The notes: generated from the sequence alone by a model not told the origin. Numbered from the stretch's first letter, positions 8,745 through 16,993 are shown. The stretch is 39,923 nucleotides of DNA from an uncultured Blautia sp. (GCA_934394595.1 CAKRRX010000007.1:1-39923), one strand, 5' to 3'. Numbers and translations: made by a program.

Positions 8745-9107
8745 ATGGAACAGGATCATATTCCCCTGACTGCCCTGGATCAGATGGTTGGAAGCAACCA
8801 GGAACAACTTTTAAAAGCGCTGATTCCTTATCTTCCCCCTGGTCCTCAGCAGTTTCTTTCTCTTTTTGCAAAAGCAAAAGAGCTTTCCAATACCATTACC
8901 CTCTTTGGGCACGGTCACCCGGCACCTATGCAGGCTGCATCTGTTTCTTCCCAGCCTCTTGATATCCTTCAGGATGTCCGCCAGTATTGCTATGGAAGCT
9001 GTCAGAAGTCCCTGGATCAGATGATCAATATGGCTGTGATGCTGGAAATGGTGAAGGTTATGAACAGCGTTCCTCCGGCAGATAACTGTGAAGAGGAAAG
9101 GCAATAA
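8745..9107 (+). CDS. Hypothetical 120-residue protein
   Basis: No signal peptide or membrane span. The middle is helical, with a GHGHP motif near residue 55; the C-terminus MINMAVMLEMVKVMNSV is Met-rich and amphipathic, and the last residues are acidic. AAGGAAG precedes the ATG. It is followed after 72 bases by another small Met-rich gene, and the two likely form a transcription unit ended by the hairpin at 9470-9494. Genes of this look sit in pairs in Lachnospiraceae (recollection, not checked). Function unknown. Confidence 0.75.
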   Translation: MEQDHIPLTALDQMVGSNQEQLLKALIPYLPPGPQQFLSLFAKAKELSNTITLFGHGHPAPMQAASVSSQPLDILQDVRQYCYGSCQKSLDQMINMAVMLEMVKVMNSVPPADNCEEERQ

Positions 9108-9179
9108 GAAAACACCTGCACATCGTGCAGATAAGATTTCAGAGTATTACAGAATTTTTTCAGAAAGGATAGGATAGAT

Positions 9180-9452
9180 ATGGAAGAAAACTGGCAAGAT
9201 AATCCAAAACTTGCAGGAATGGATCATACAAAACTGGATATGCTTCAGCAGCTTGCCTCACAGGGTGCCGGGAAATCCCCTTCTGATCTCCTCCCATTCA
9301 TTATGAATGCTGCTTCCCAGGGAAAGAAATCCGGACTGAACTTCAATCCTAACGAAGTAAACACCATTATCGAAGTCTTAAAAATGGGAAAATCCCCAAA
9401 GGAGCAGGCAAAACTGGATCAGGTGGTAAATCTGATGAGAATGATGCATTAA
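9180..9452 (+). CDS. Hypothetical 90-residue protein
   Basis: Soluble, mainly helical small protein with the segments LDMLQQLASQG, LLPFIMNAAS and a C-terminal amphipathic helix ending LMRMMH. The segment NEVNTIIEVLKMGKSPKEQAK is suggestive of a helix-turn-helix-sized unit but is not a recognisable DNA-binding motif. AGGATAGGATAG precedes the ATG. Together with the 8745 gene it forms a pair of unknown function between the SleB-type hydrolase region and cinA. Confidence 0.75.
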   Translation: MEENWQDNPKLAGMDHTKLDMLQQLASQGAGKSPSDLLPFIMNAASQGKKSGLNFNPNEVNTIIEVLKMGKSPKEQAKLDQVVNLMRMMH

Positions 9453-9463
9453 GAAATAACATT

Positions 9464-9494
9464 AAAAAAGGGGAACCAGTCCAGCCGGTTCCCC
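9464..9494 (-). terminator. Bidirectional terminator between the 9180 gene and cinA
   Basis: Stem GGGGAACC (9470-9477) with GGTTCCCC (9487-9494), nine-base loop. On the minus strand TTTTTTAAT follows, ending cinA; on the plus strand GATTGTTTTATT follows, ending the small-gene pair. Confidence 0.85.
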
Positions 9495-9502
9495 AGATTG
9501 TT

Positions 9503-10771
9503 TTATTCGCCTTTGGAAACGCCCTCCATCATGCATTCTCTTAAAAGCACCAGAGCGCTTGCAACAGACTGTTCCCGGATCTTGCTTCTGTTTCCTGTAA
9601 AATGGAATTCCCTGGTAATGGTCATGCCATTATAGCAGCATCCCATAAACACAGTTCCCACTGGAGTCTCCTTGGTACCACCGTCGGGTCCTGCAAGACC
9701 TGTAACAGAAAGACAAATATCTGCTCCTGAGAAGGAGCATCCGCCTTTTGCCATTTCCTTTGCACATTTTGCTGAAACTGCACCTTCTGTTTTGAGAGTG
9801 GATTTCTTCACTCCCAGACATTTTCTCTTGGCACGGTTGCTATATGTAACATAACCATGGCCAAAAACCTGAGATGCCCCAGGTACATTTACGATCCGGG
9901 CTGCAACAGCACCCCCTGTACAGGATTCTGCAAGAGCAAGAATCAGATTCTGATCTCTTAACATATCTACCACAGCCTCTTCCAGAGTTTTTTCTGCCTC
10001 AAGGGCAAAAATATTCTTTCCAAAACGTGCTTTTAATTCCCGTACTACAGGCTTGATCAGCTTTTTACATTCTTTTTCGTCTTCCCCTTTTGCAGTAATC
10101 CGAAGATGTACCTCACCGGTCTTGGCATAAGGCGCAAGGGTAGGATTAGTCTGTTCCTTTATCATATCCTGAATGTCTGCAGCCACCTGGCTTTCCCCGA
10201 TTCCACAGATCTTTACAACCGAAGAACAGATGATCTGAGGCTGTCTTTTTCGAAAATATGGAATCACAGCTTCTTCAAACATCGGCTTTAATTCATTTGG
10301 AGGTCCCGGAAGAAGAATGGCAGTCTTACCATTCTTCTCAAGGATCAGTCCCGGTGCAGTACCATTATGATTGTCCAGAACCAGGGCTCCCTTTGGTATC
10401 TGTGCCTGCTTGTAGTTATTGGAGGTGATACGTCTGTCCGGATGATTCTTCTCATATTCCTTCATGTAGCGTTCAATACGCTTCCTGGAATGGGGATCCT
10501 CTTCAAGGGGCATCTCCATTACTTCCGCACACACTTCTTTGGTCAGATCATCTTCTGTAGGTCCAAGTCCTCCGGTAAGGATCACCACATCAGAACGGTC
10601 AAGAGCTGAAGCGATCACAGCCTTCATCCTGTCATGGTTGTCCCCTACCACAGTCTCATAATAAACATCCAGCCCCAGCTGGGCACACTGTTCTGACAGA
10701 TATGCGCTGTTGGTATTTACAATATTTCCAAGTAAAATTTCGGTTCCTACTGCTACAAGTTCTGCAATCAT
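9503..10771 (-). CDS. cinA: CinA-family protein (competence/damage-inducible, nicotinamide-nucleotide amidase type)
   Basis: 422 residues with the two standard domains. The N-terminal molybdopterin-binding-like domain (1 to ~170) contains GTEILLGNIVNTNS, LTGGLGPTEDDLTKE and LLPGPPNE. The C-terminal CinA domain (~260-415) contains LALAESCTGG and SVTGLAGPDGG. The C-terminal domain of this family deamidates NMN in pyridine-nucleotide recycling, and the N-terminal domain acts as a pyrophosphatase in some members. AAGGAG precedes the ATG. It is the last gene of the yicC-to-cinA run, separated from pgsA by a strong hairpin. Confidence 0.95.
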   Translation of the reverse strand: MIAELVAVGTEILLGNIVNTNSAYLSEQCAQLGLDVYYETVVGDNHDRMKAVIASALDRSDVVILTGGLGPTEDDLTKEVCAEVMEMPLEEDPHSRKRIERYMKEYEKNHPDRRITSNNYKQAQIPKGALVLDNHNGTAPGLILEKNGKTAILLPGPPNELKPMFEEAVIPYFRKRQPQIICSSVVKICGIGESQVAADIQDMIKEQTNPTLAPYAKTGEVHLRITAKGEDEKECKKLIKPVVRELKARFGKNIFALEAEKTLEEAVVDMLRDQNLILALAESCTGGAVAARIVNVPGASQVFGHGYVTYSNRAKRKCLGVKKSTLKTEGAVSAKCAKEMAKGGCSFSGADICLSVTGLAGPDGGTKETPVGTVFMGCCYNGMTITREFHFTGNRSKIREQSVASALVLLRECMMEGVSKGE

Positions 10772-10789
10772 TGGTTTCGCTCCTTTTCT

Positions 10790-10837
10790 AAAAAGTGTGT
10801 GAAAAACTTTTTCGCAAAGTCATTTCACACACTTTTT
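10790..10837 (-). terminator. Hairpin between pgsA and cinA
   Basis: A 15-bp perfect stem (10790-10804 with 10823-10837) whose interior pairs further (ACTTT/AAAGT). It starts 4 bases after the pgsA stop and ends in T5 only about a dozen bases before the cinA ribosome site. It resembles a terminator, so cinA may be expressed by partial readthrough; I see no good promoter between them. Confidence 0.75.
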
Positions 10838-10841
10838 GATA

Positions 10842-11381
10842 TCACTCCTGCATGGAGATCACATTTTTATTCTGTACAACATAAGTCAAAAGAGAAATGA
10901 CAGTCAGTGCCAGTGACAGCCATACAAATACAGATGTCAGAGTCCTGAAGATTCCATCAAAATCAAGGATCAGCAAAATGATCATCACCATCTGGGAAGC
11001 AGTTTTGAATTTGCCCCAGTAGTTGGCTGCAATAACAACTCCATTTTCAGCGGCAATAAGGCGGAAACCGCTGATAATAAACTCTCTTGCAATGACAATA
11101 ATTACGATCCACGCAGGCAGACGGTCCAGCTCGATCATGCAGATCAAAGCAGAGCAGACCAGAAGCTTGTCTGCAAGAGGATCCATAAATTTCCCAAAAT
11201 TGGTGACCAGATTATTCTTGCGGGCCAGATGTCCGTCAAACCAGTCGGTCACACTTGCAATCACAAAAATAGCCAGGCAGATATAGCGATTGGCATCGCC
11301 GCCCCAGCCAGTCAGGGTAAATAATACGAAAAACGGTACCAGGATCATCCTGGCAATAGTCAGTTTATTCGGTGTATTCAT
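10842..11381 (-). CDS. pgsA: CDP-diacylglycerol--glycerol-3-phosphate 3-phosphatidyltransferase
   Basis: Integral membrane enzyme making phosphatidylglycerol phosphate, the first committed step to phosphatidylglycerol and cardiolipin. 179 residues, with the CDP-alcohol phosphotransferase signature DWFDGHLAR...G...D...D (segment ending MDPLAD) after the first two membrane spans and about four further hydrophobic helices. The start MNTPNKLTIAR is the family's normal N-terminus. The gene overlaps the end of rimO by 17 bases, indicating translational coupling. Confidence 0.96.
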   Translation of the reverse strand: MNTPNKLTIARMILVPFFVLFTLTGWGGDANRYICLAIFVIASVTDWFDGHLARKNNLVTNFGKFMDPLADKLLVCSALICMIELDRLPAWIVIIVIAREFIISGFRLIAAENGVVIAANYWGKFKTASQMVMIILLILDFDGIFRTLTSVFVWLSLALTVISLLTYVVQNKNVISMQE

Positions 11382-12702
11382 CTTCCAGCTCTCCTATCAA
11401 ATCATACTCCAAAGCACCGGTTACCCGTACTTTTGCAAAATCTCCGGTCATGAGAAGTTCACCGGTCTGTACGAAAATGTATCCGTCAACCTTAGGCGCA
11501 TCCCCATAAGTACGTCCGATATACGCACTTTCTCCTGATACCTTGCCTTCGATCATGACAGTAAGTACCTGGCCCACACGGCTTTCTCCCTTTTCCAGGG
11601 AAATCTCCTGCTGAAGTTCCATGATTTCATCTCGTCTGGCTTCTTTTATTTCCTCCGGAATCTGGTCTTCCATAGTCGCCGCAGGGGTATCCTCCTCTGC
11701 AGAATAAGGAAAAACTCCAAGACGGTCAAATTCGATCTCATCTACAAACTCCATCAGCTCTTCATGGTCTTCCTGGGTTTCTCCCGGAAAACCGCTGATC
11801 AGACTGGTTCGAAGGAAAATATCCGGTATTTCCCTGCGCAGCTTGCCAACGATATCCACCAGCTCCTGTCTGGTGGTCCTGCGCCCCATTCTCTTCAGCA
11901 CACGGTCGCTGGCATGCTGAATCGGAAGGTCCAGATAATGACAGATCTTTTTCTCTTCCTTCATAGTCTGGATCAGTTCATCATAGATTTCCTCCGGATA
12001 GCAATATAAAATTCGGATCCAGCGGATTCCCTTTATTTTGCACAGTTCTTTCAGTAGAATATGAAGGGATTTCTTCCCGTAAAGATCTTTTCCATAGACA
12101 GTAGTCTCCTGGGCAACAAGGATCAACTCCTTCACCCCCTGCTGAGCAAGAGAAGAAGCCTCCTTTACAAGCTCCTCCATAGGGACACTTCTGTAGCTTC
12201 CACGAAGCTTGGGAATGATGCAGTAGGTACAGTGCTTGTCACAGCCTTCTGCGATCTTCAGATATGCAAAATGACCGCCTGTGGTCAGCATACGCTTTCC
12301 GGAAATGTCAGGGAGATAATCAATACTCTTGTACTCCTCAAAATGTCTGCCGGCCTGGGCTTCTTTTACTGCCTTTACGATCTCACCATAGGAAGTAGTT
12401 CCAAGAATAGCATCAACCTCCGGGATTTCTTCTGAAATCTCCTTTTTGTAACGCTGTGCCATACAGCCGGTAACGATCAATACCTTGCAGGTACCTGCCT
12501 TTTTCTTCTCCGCCATTTCCAGGATAGTATTGACACTTTCCTCCTTGGCATCCCCGATAAAACAGCAGGTATTGATGATGATCACTTCTGCTTCGTCCTC
12601 ATCATCTACGATCTGATGTCCGTCTGCGGCAAGCATTCCAAGCATTTCTTCAGAATCTACCAGGTTCTTATCACACCCGAGAGAAATGAACAGTAATTTC
12701 AT
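11365..12702 (-). CDS. rimO: Ribosomal protein S12 methylthiotransferase RimO
   Basis: Radical SAM enzyme that adds a methylthio group to the conserved aspartate of ribosomal protein S12. 445 residues: N-terminal UPF0004 cluster domain with SLGCDKN, NTCCFI and VTGCMAQ; radical-SAM cluster CDKHCTYC in AEGCDKHCTYCIIPKLRG; C-terminal TRAM domain. The ATG at 12702 gives the usual MKLLFISLGCDKN start; a GTG four codons earlier touches GGAG and is unlikely. One base separates this ATG from the rpoZ stop codon, so the ribosome site lies inside rpoZ. Confidence 0.96.
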   Translation of the reverse strand: MKLLFISLGCDKNLVDSEEMLGMLAADGHQIVDDEDEAEVIIINTCCFIGDAKEESVNTILEMAEKKKAGTCKVLIVTGCMAQRYKKEISEEIPEVDAILGTTSYGEIVKAVKEAQAGRHFEEYKSIDYLPDISGKRMLTTGGHFAYLKIAEGCDKHCTYCIIPKLRGSYRSVPMEELVKEASSLAQQGVKELILVAQETTVYGKDLYGKKSLHILLKELCKIKGIRWIRILYCYPEEIYDELIQTMKEEKKICHYLDLPIQHASDRVLKRMGRRTTRQELVDIVGKLRREIPDIFLRTSLISGFPGETQEDHEELMEFVDEIEFDRLGVFPYSAEEDTPAATMEDQIPEEIKEARRDEIMELQQEISLEKGESRVGQVLTVMIEGKVSGESAYIGRTYGDAPKVDGYIFVQTGELLMTGDFAKVRVTGALEYDLIGELEDEYTE

Positions 12703-12703
12703 A

Positions 12704-13051
12704 TTATTCTGCACTCTCCTCAGAAGCAGTCTCTGCTTTTACTTCCTCTGCGTTCTCCTCTTCTGCAGGCTGCTGTGGTGCAAGTCCTGCAATCTCTCTT
12801 AAATCCTCTTCCTCATTCTTGCCTGGAAGGATCTTAACCTTGCCATGGTACAGCTCGTCAATGGCAATGGAAAGAGGTTTCTTGTTGTATACATCATCAC
12901 AAAGTGGCTTTGCACCTGCGATCAGCTGACGGGCACGCTTGCTGGTAGCAAGGATCAGAGAATAACGGCTGTTAAGCACCATGCTCTCATCATCGTCCTC
13001 ATTGTTTGTATTGATTGCTTCGATTAATTCTGAATAAGATGGATGGATCAT
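12704..13051 (-). CDS. rpoZ: DNA-directed RNA polymerase omega subunit
   Basis: 115 residues. Omega core signatures are present: SRYSLILATSKRARQL and KPLSIAIDELYHGKVKI. The C-terminal tail (from about 85) is long and acidic, rich in Glu/Ala, beyond the minimal omega fold; such tails are common in Clostridia. AAAGGAG precedes the ATG. It sits after gmk, a very conserved neighbour pair, with a palindrome in the gap. Confidence 0.95.
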   Translation of the reverse strand: MIHPSYSELIEAINTNNEDDDESMVLNSRYSLILATSKRARQLIAGAKPLCDDVYNKKPLSIAIDELYHGKVKILPGKNEEEDLREIAGLAPQQPAEEENAEEVKAETASEESAE

Positions 13052-13100
13052 ATCTATAATACTCCTTTCAAATTTACAGGGCAGATGCCCGGATTTTTAT

Positions 13101-13140
13101 ATTAAGATGTCAGGGTCAAAAGGTATTTTGCCCCTTACTT
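13101..13140. repeat. Palindromic element between gmk and rpoZ
   Basis: Stem GGGTCAAAA (13113-13121) with TTTTGCCCC (13126-13134), one mismatch, GGTA loop. The flank and arm closely match the palindrome at 37061-37098: both contain GATGTYAGGGKCAAAA. No T-run follows on either strand, so it is not a canonical terminator. Confidence 0.6.
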
Positions 13141-13159
13141 AATTTTCATTATAATCTGT

Positions 13160-13786
13160 TTATTTCTTAACCAGCTCTGCTGCCTCTTTCTGGATGGTGT
13201 GGATAAAATCCAGATTACGGTTCATCACAAAATGCTCACTCTGGATGATCCTGTGAAGTCTTTCCACAGCCTCATCAAGATCATCATTCACCAGAATGTA
13301 ATCATACTCATCTGCGCCCTCTGCTTCCTGTGCAGCTCTTGCAAGACGCTGGTCGATCACTTCCTGAGTCTCTGTACCTCTGCCAACAAGACGTTCTTTC
13401 AGCACCGCCATAGAAGGTGGCGCTACAAATACCAGCACTGCCTCCGGAAATTTCTCTCTGATCTGGCGCGCACCCTGGATCTCAATTTCAAGGATCACAT
13501 CTGTTCCCTGTGAAAGATGCTCCTCCACATAAGGTCTTGGTGTTCCGTAATAATTCTCAACATATTTTGCATATTCGATCAACTGGTCCTGACGGATCAT
13601 CTCTTCAAATTCTTCTGTGGTACGGAAAAAATACTCTCTGCCATTCTCCTCGCCAGGTCTTGGATCTCTGGTGGTAGCAGATACAGACAGTGCATAATTG
13701 TCATATTTCGCCATAAGGCCTTTCATAATAGTGCCTTTTCCTACTCCGGAAAAGCCGGAAACAACAACTAAAACTCCTTTACTCAT
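13160..13786 (-). CDS. gmk: Guanylate kinase
   Basis: Phosphorylates GMP to GDP in guanine nucleotide synthesis. 208 residues with the P-loop GFSGVGKGT (11-19), the GMP-binding region TRDPRPGEENGREYFF, and ILEIEIQGARQIREKFP. I start at MSKGVLVVVSG; GGAGAGG is just upstream and the extra 13 codons above have no ribosome site. The ATG overlaps the end of remA by 8 bases (ATGAGTAA), so translation is coupled. Confidence 0.97.
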   Translation of the reverse strand: MSKGVLVVVSGFSGVGKGTIMKGLMAKYDNYALSVSATTRDPRPGEENGREYFFRTTEEFEEMIRQDQLIEYAKYVENYYGTPRPYVEEHLSQGTDVILEIEIQGARQIREKFPEAVLVFVAPPSMAVLKERLVGRGTETQEVIDQRLARAAQEAEGADEYDYILVNDDLDEAVERLHRIIQSEHFVMNRNLDFIHTIQKEAAELVKK

Positions 13787-14051
13787 GAGCCTCTCCCTTA
13801 CTTTCAAAATCATAGACATCTGCAAACCTTCGGGCTATGGTATCCGGCTGGATCGCAGACAGGATCAGAATGTCATCAGATGTCACAATAACAGACTTGG
13901 TCTTTCTTCCCTGGGTAGCATCCACTAAAGCTCCGGTTCCCTTCACATTCTGTACCATACGCTTCACAGGTGCAGCATCTGGATTTACCACTGCCACGAT
14001 TTTCTGGGAATTTACCACATTGCCGAAACCGATATTGATTAATTTTGCCAT
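13779..14051 (-). CDS. remA: RemA-family regulator (DUF370)
   Basis: 90 residues, a full-length DUF370 protein (MAKLINIGFGNVVNSQKIVAVV). In Bacillus subtilis RemA is a DNA-binding activator of extracellular matrix and osmoprotection genes. Its place between yicC and gmk is conserved across Firmicutes, and in non-matrix-forming Clostridia its targets are unknown. AAGGAT precedes the ATG. The gene symbol is by family. Confidence 0.9.
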   Translation of the reverse strand: MAKLINIGFGNVVNSQKIVAVVNPDAAPVKRMVQNVKGTGALVDATQGRKTKSVIVTSDDILILSAIQPDTIARRFADVYDFESKGEAHE

Positions 14052-14119
14052 GTTTTTATCCTTCTGTCAATTCCTGTAGAAAAGATTATGAAATATTGCA
14101 AATGCTCCTTCTTTTTGGA

Positions 14120-14998
14120 TCACTCTATATTCTGGATCTGCTCACGGATCTTCTCAATTTCTGTCTTCAGGTCAATGGCAATATTGGAAATGATCAGATC
14201 ACTGGATTTGGACAGGATAGTGTTGGCCTCCCGGTTCATCTCCTGGGCCATAAAGTCAAGCTTACGGCCAATTCCCTCTTTTTCTTCCAGCATTTTCTTC
14301 ATACCCTGGATATGGCTATGCAGCCTGACTGTCTCCTCATCATTGCAGATCTTGTCAGAAAACAGGATCACCTCTGCTGCAATTCTGGATTCCTCAATCT
14401 GAGTATCTTCAAGCAGCTCATGTACCTTGGTTTCCAGTTTCTCCCTGTAGGAATCTACCACTTCCGGAGAGCGGGCTTCCACCTGGCATACCTTCTCATC
14501 CAGCGCGTCCAGCTTAGCGATCAGGTCATTTCTCAGATGCTCCCCTTCTCTTACACGGGTCTTGGCAAATTTCTCACAGGCCTCTTTTAAGGGGCCTTCC
14601 AGGACAGCCCACAGCTGTTCCTCATCAACAGACTGCTCCTCCATAGTCAGCACCTCAGGATAACGGGAAAGGGCTCCTGCCTTCACATCATTCTCCAGGC
14701 CAAATTCCTCTGCCATCTGGCGGATATACTCCAAATATTCCCCTGCAAGCTCACGATTATACTTCAGTGCGCCGCAGCTTAAGGTGTAATCCTCATAAGT
14801 GATAAATACATCCACCTTGCCACGCTGCATATAATTCTTCATAAGATTCCGGATCGCACCCTCCAGGAAGTTCAGTTTCCTTGGCATCTTGATACTGAGA
14901 TCCAGATATCTGTGATTCACGGATTTTAGCTCCACGGTGATCTTTCGTTCCTTTGTGATCACTTCGGCTCTTCCAAAGCCTGTCATACTTTTTATCAT
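14120..14998 (-). CDS. yicC: YicC/YloC-family endoribonuclease
   Basis: 292 residues. N-terminal YicC domain with the typical start MIKSMTGFGRAE and SVNHRYLDLSIKMPR; C-terminal DUF1732 domain with MNREANTILSKSSD near the end. Family members are RNA endonucleases implicated in sRNA turnover (E. coli YicC with PNPase/RyhB). It is the first gene of the yicC-remA-gmk-rpoZ-rimO-pgsA-cinA run and follows a consensus promoter by about 75 bases. The ribosome site is weak (AAGAGAAAGAG). Confidence 0.95.
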   Translation of the reverse strand: MIKSMTGFGRAEVITKERKITVELKSVNHRYLDLSIKMPRKLNFLEGAIRNLMKNYMQRGKVDVFITYEDYTLSCGALKYNRELAGEYLEYIRQMAEEFGLENDVKAGALSRYPEVLTMEEQSVDEEQLWAVLEGPLKEACEKFAKTRVREGEHLRNDLIAKLDALDEKVCQVEARSPEVVDSYREKLETKVHELLEDTQIEESRIAAEVILFSDKICNDEETVRLHSHIQGMKKMLEEKEGIGRKLDFMAQEMNREANTILSKSSDLIISNIAIDLKTEIEKIREQIQNIE

Positions 14999-15077
14999 AA
15001 TGATCTCTTTCTCTTCTTTAATATAGTGGCTGCAAGCCTACACTGCAGCCTTCACGTACACCTATGCATACAGATTT

Positions 15078-15106
15078 ATTATAGTTCATTCTAAAACCCT
15101 AGTCAA
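15078..15106 (-). promoter_or_regulatory. Promoter of the yicC operon
   Basis: TTGACT (15101-15106), 17-base spacer and TATAAT (15078-15083). Likely drives seven genes to cinA. Its -35 lies under the spacer of the divergent rqcH promoter, so the two polymerase sites overlap. Confidence 0.88.
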
Positions 15107-15119
15107 ATCCTTTTTTTGC

Positions 15120-15128
15120 TGTTATAAT
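15120..15128 (+). promoter_or_regulatory. rqcH promoter (extended -10)
   Basis: TGTTATAAT (TG one base before TATAAT at 15123-15128). The -35 at the right distance (TAGTCA) is poor, as expected for an extended -10 promoter. The leader holds a hairpin at 15146-15179. Confidence 0.6.
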
Positions 15129-15145
15129 AAATTCCAAATGTTCGA

Positions 15146-15179
15146 GAATTGCGGGAGCAGCTTCGCTGCGAAGCAATTC
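15146..15179 (+). other. Leader hairpin before rqcH
   Basis: Outer stem GAATTGC (15146-15152) with GCAATTC (15173-15179); inner stem GCAGC (15157-15161) with GCTGC (15165-15169). No T-run. It sits in the predicted 5' leader of rqcH. Confidence 0.5.
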
Positions 15180-15210
15180 GTGGATATAAAAAAGAAAGGA
15201 GAACCTCCTC

Positions 15211-16959
15211 ATGGCTTTTGATGGAATCACCATTGCTGCAATGGTTTCAGAATTAAATAAAAACCTTTCCGGCGGTCGCATCAACAAGATTGCTCAGCCG
15301 GAAAACGACGAACTTCTCATCACTGGAAAGGGAGCCTTTGGCCAGAAGCGTCTGCTTCTGTCTGCCAGCGCTTCTCTCCCTCTGATCTATTTCACTTCCA
15401 AAAACAGGATCAGTCCTCTCACTGCTCCCAACTTCTGCATGCTTCTTCGCAAGCACATCGGAAGTGCAAGGATCACAGGAATCCGGCAGCCCGGACTGGA
15501 ACGTGTGGTAGAATTTGAGCTGGAGCATCTCAATGAGCTTGGAGATGTATGCCACAAAATTCTGATCATGGAGCTTATGGGCAAGCACAGCAACATCATT
15601 TTCTGTGATGACAAAAACATGATCCTGGACAGCATCAAGCATGTATCCTGCAATGTAAGCTCTGTCCGCGAAGTACTTCCGGGCCGGCCTTATTTTATTC
15701 CCCACACCCAGGACAAACTGGATCCTCTTACCATTTCCAGGGCGGATTTCATGGAAAAAGTGTGTCAGAAGCCTGCTGCCATTTCCAAAGCCCTTTATCA
15801 GACACTCACAGGCCTCAGTCCTGTTATGGCTCAGGAAATCTGTTACCGCGCTTCCATTGATGGAAATGATGAAGCCAAGGCTCTTGCCCCGGACGCCAGT
15901 GAACGGCTTTTCACTGTTTTTTCAGAGATGATGGACCAGATCCGTGGGGAAGCCTTTTCGCCGGTCATTGTCTATAAGGGGGATGAGCCTGTAGAATATG
16001 GAGTTCTTCCTTTTACCCAATATGGTGAAGGATATCACTGCCAGCCTTTTGAATCTGTATCAGAAATGCTGGAGACCTACTATGCTTCCCGTGACCGGAT
16101 CACCCGCATCCGTCAGAAATCTGCTGATCTTCGAAAAATTGTCCAGACCGCTCTGGACCGCAACCGCAAAAAGCTCAGCCTTCAGCAGAAACAGATGAAA
16201 GACACTGAGAAAAAGGACAAATACAAAATTTACGGAGAACTGATCAACACTTACGGTTACGGGCTGGAAGAGGGCTGCAAATCCTTTAAAGCCGTAAATT
16301 ATTACAATGGGGAGGAGGTCACCATTCCTCTGGATCCCACCCTCACCCCTCAGGAAAATTCAAAAAAGTATTTTGATCGCTATCAGAAGCTGAAACGTAC
16401 TCAGGAAGCTCTTGAGATTCAGATTTCTGACACCTCCAGTGAAATCGAGCATCTGGAGTCCATTTCCAATGCCCTGGATATTGCCACAGAGGAAAGCGAC
16501 CTTTCCCAGATCAAGGAAGAGCTGACTGAATATGGCTACATAAAGCGCCACTACGGAAATAAAAAAGGTGCCAAAATGCAGACCAAAGCAAAGCCCTTTC
16601 ACTATGTTTCCAGCGATGGCTACGATATTTATGTTGGAAAAAACAATTATCAGAACGATGAGCTCACCTTTAAATTTGCCACAGGAAATGACTGGTGGTT
16701 TCATGCAAAAAAAATGCCCGGTTCCCATGTGATCGTAAAGACAAAGGACGGCACACTTCCAGACCGCACCTTTGAAGAAGCCGGAAATCTGGCCGCATAC
16801 TATTCCAAAGGACGCACTGCCCCCAAAGTGGAAATTGACTACCTTCAGAAAAAAAATGTGAAGAAACCGGCTGGTGCAAAACCGGGATTCGTAGTATATT
16901 ACACCAACTATTCCCTGATGGCTTCCCCGGATATCTCCGGACTTTTGGAGCAGCCTTGA
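15211..16959 (+). CDS. rqcH: Ribosome quality control factor RqcH (NFACT family)
   Basis: 582 residues. Binds stalled 50S-peptidyl-tRNA complexes and recruits tRNA-Ala to add C-terminal alanine tails that mark the chain for degradation. The N-terminal NFACT-N domain starts MAFDGITIAAMVSELN; coiled-coil segments lie around 280-420; the C-terminal NFACT-R domain contains FKFATGNDWWFHAKKMPGSH. The B. subtilis D97-R98 pair needed for tRNA binding aligns here as E97-R98. Older annotations call it fibronectin-binding protein A. The ribosome site AGGAG can pair with CTCCT four bases on. The ABC-F gene follows after 34 bases, probably in the same transcript. Confidence 0.95.
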   Translation: MAFDGITIAAMVSELNKNLSGGRINKIAQPENDELLITGKGAFGQKRLLLSASASLPLIYFTSKNRISPLTAPNFCMLLRKHIGSARITGIRQPGLERVVEFELEHLNELGDVCHKILIMELMGKHSNIIFCDDKNMILDSIKHVSCNVSSVREVLPGRPYFIPHTQDKLDPLTISRADFMEKVCQKPAAISKALYQTLTGLSPVMAQEICYRASIDGNDEAKALAPDASERLFTVFSEMMDQIRGEAFSPVIVYKGDEPVEYGVLPFTQYGEGYHCQPFESVSEMLETYYASRDRITRIRQKSADLRKIVQTALDRNRKKLSLQQKQMKDTEKKDKYKIYGELINTYGYGLEEGCKSFKAVNYYNGEEVTIPLDPTLTPQENSKKYFDRYQKLKRTQEALEIQISDTSSEIEHLESISNALDIATEESDLSQIKEELTEYGYIKRHYGNKKGAKMQTKAKPFHYVSSDGYDIYVGKNNYQNDELTFKFATGNDWWFHAKKMPGSHVIVKTKDGTLPDRTFEEAGNLAAYYSKGRTAPKVEIDYLQKKNVKKPAGAKPGFVVYYTNYSLMASPDISGLLEQP

Positions 16960-16993
16960 AAGAATTTGAAATCTAAAAAAACAGGAGATCTTT

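Noticed and set aside
9116..9130. Small hairpin CTGCAC-ATC-GTGCAG between the two Met-rich genes
   Set aside because: Short stem without T-run; no evidence of termination or function.
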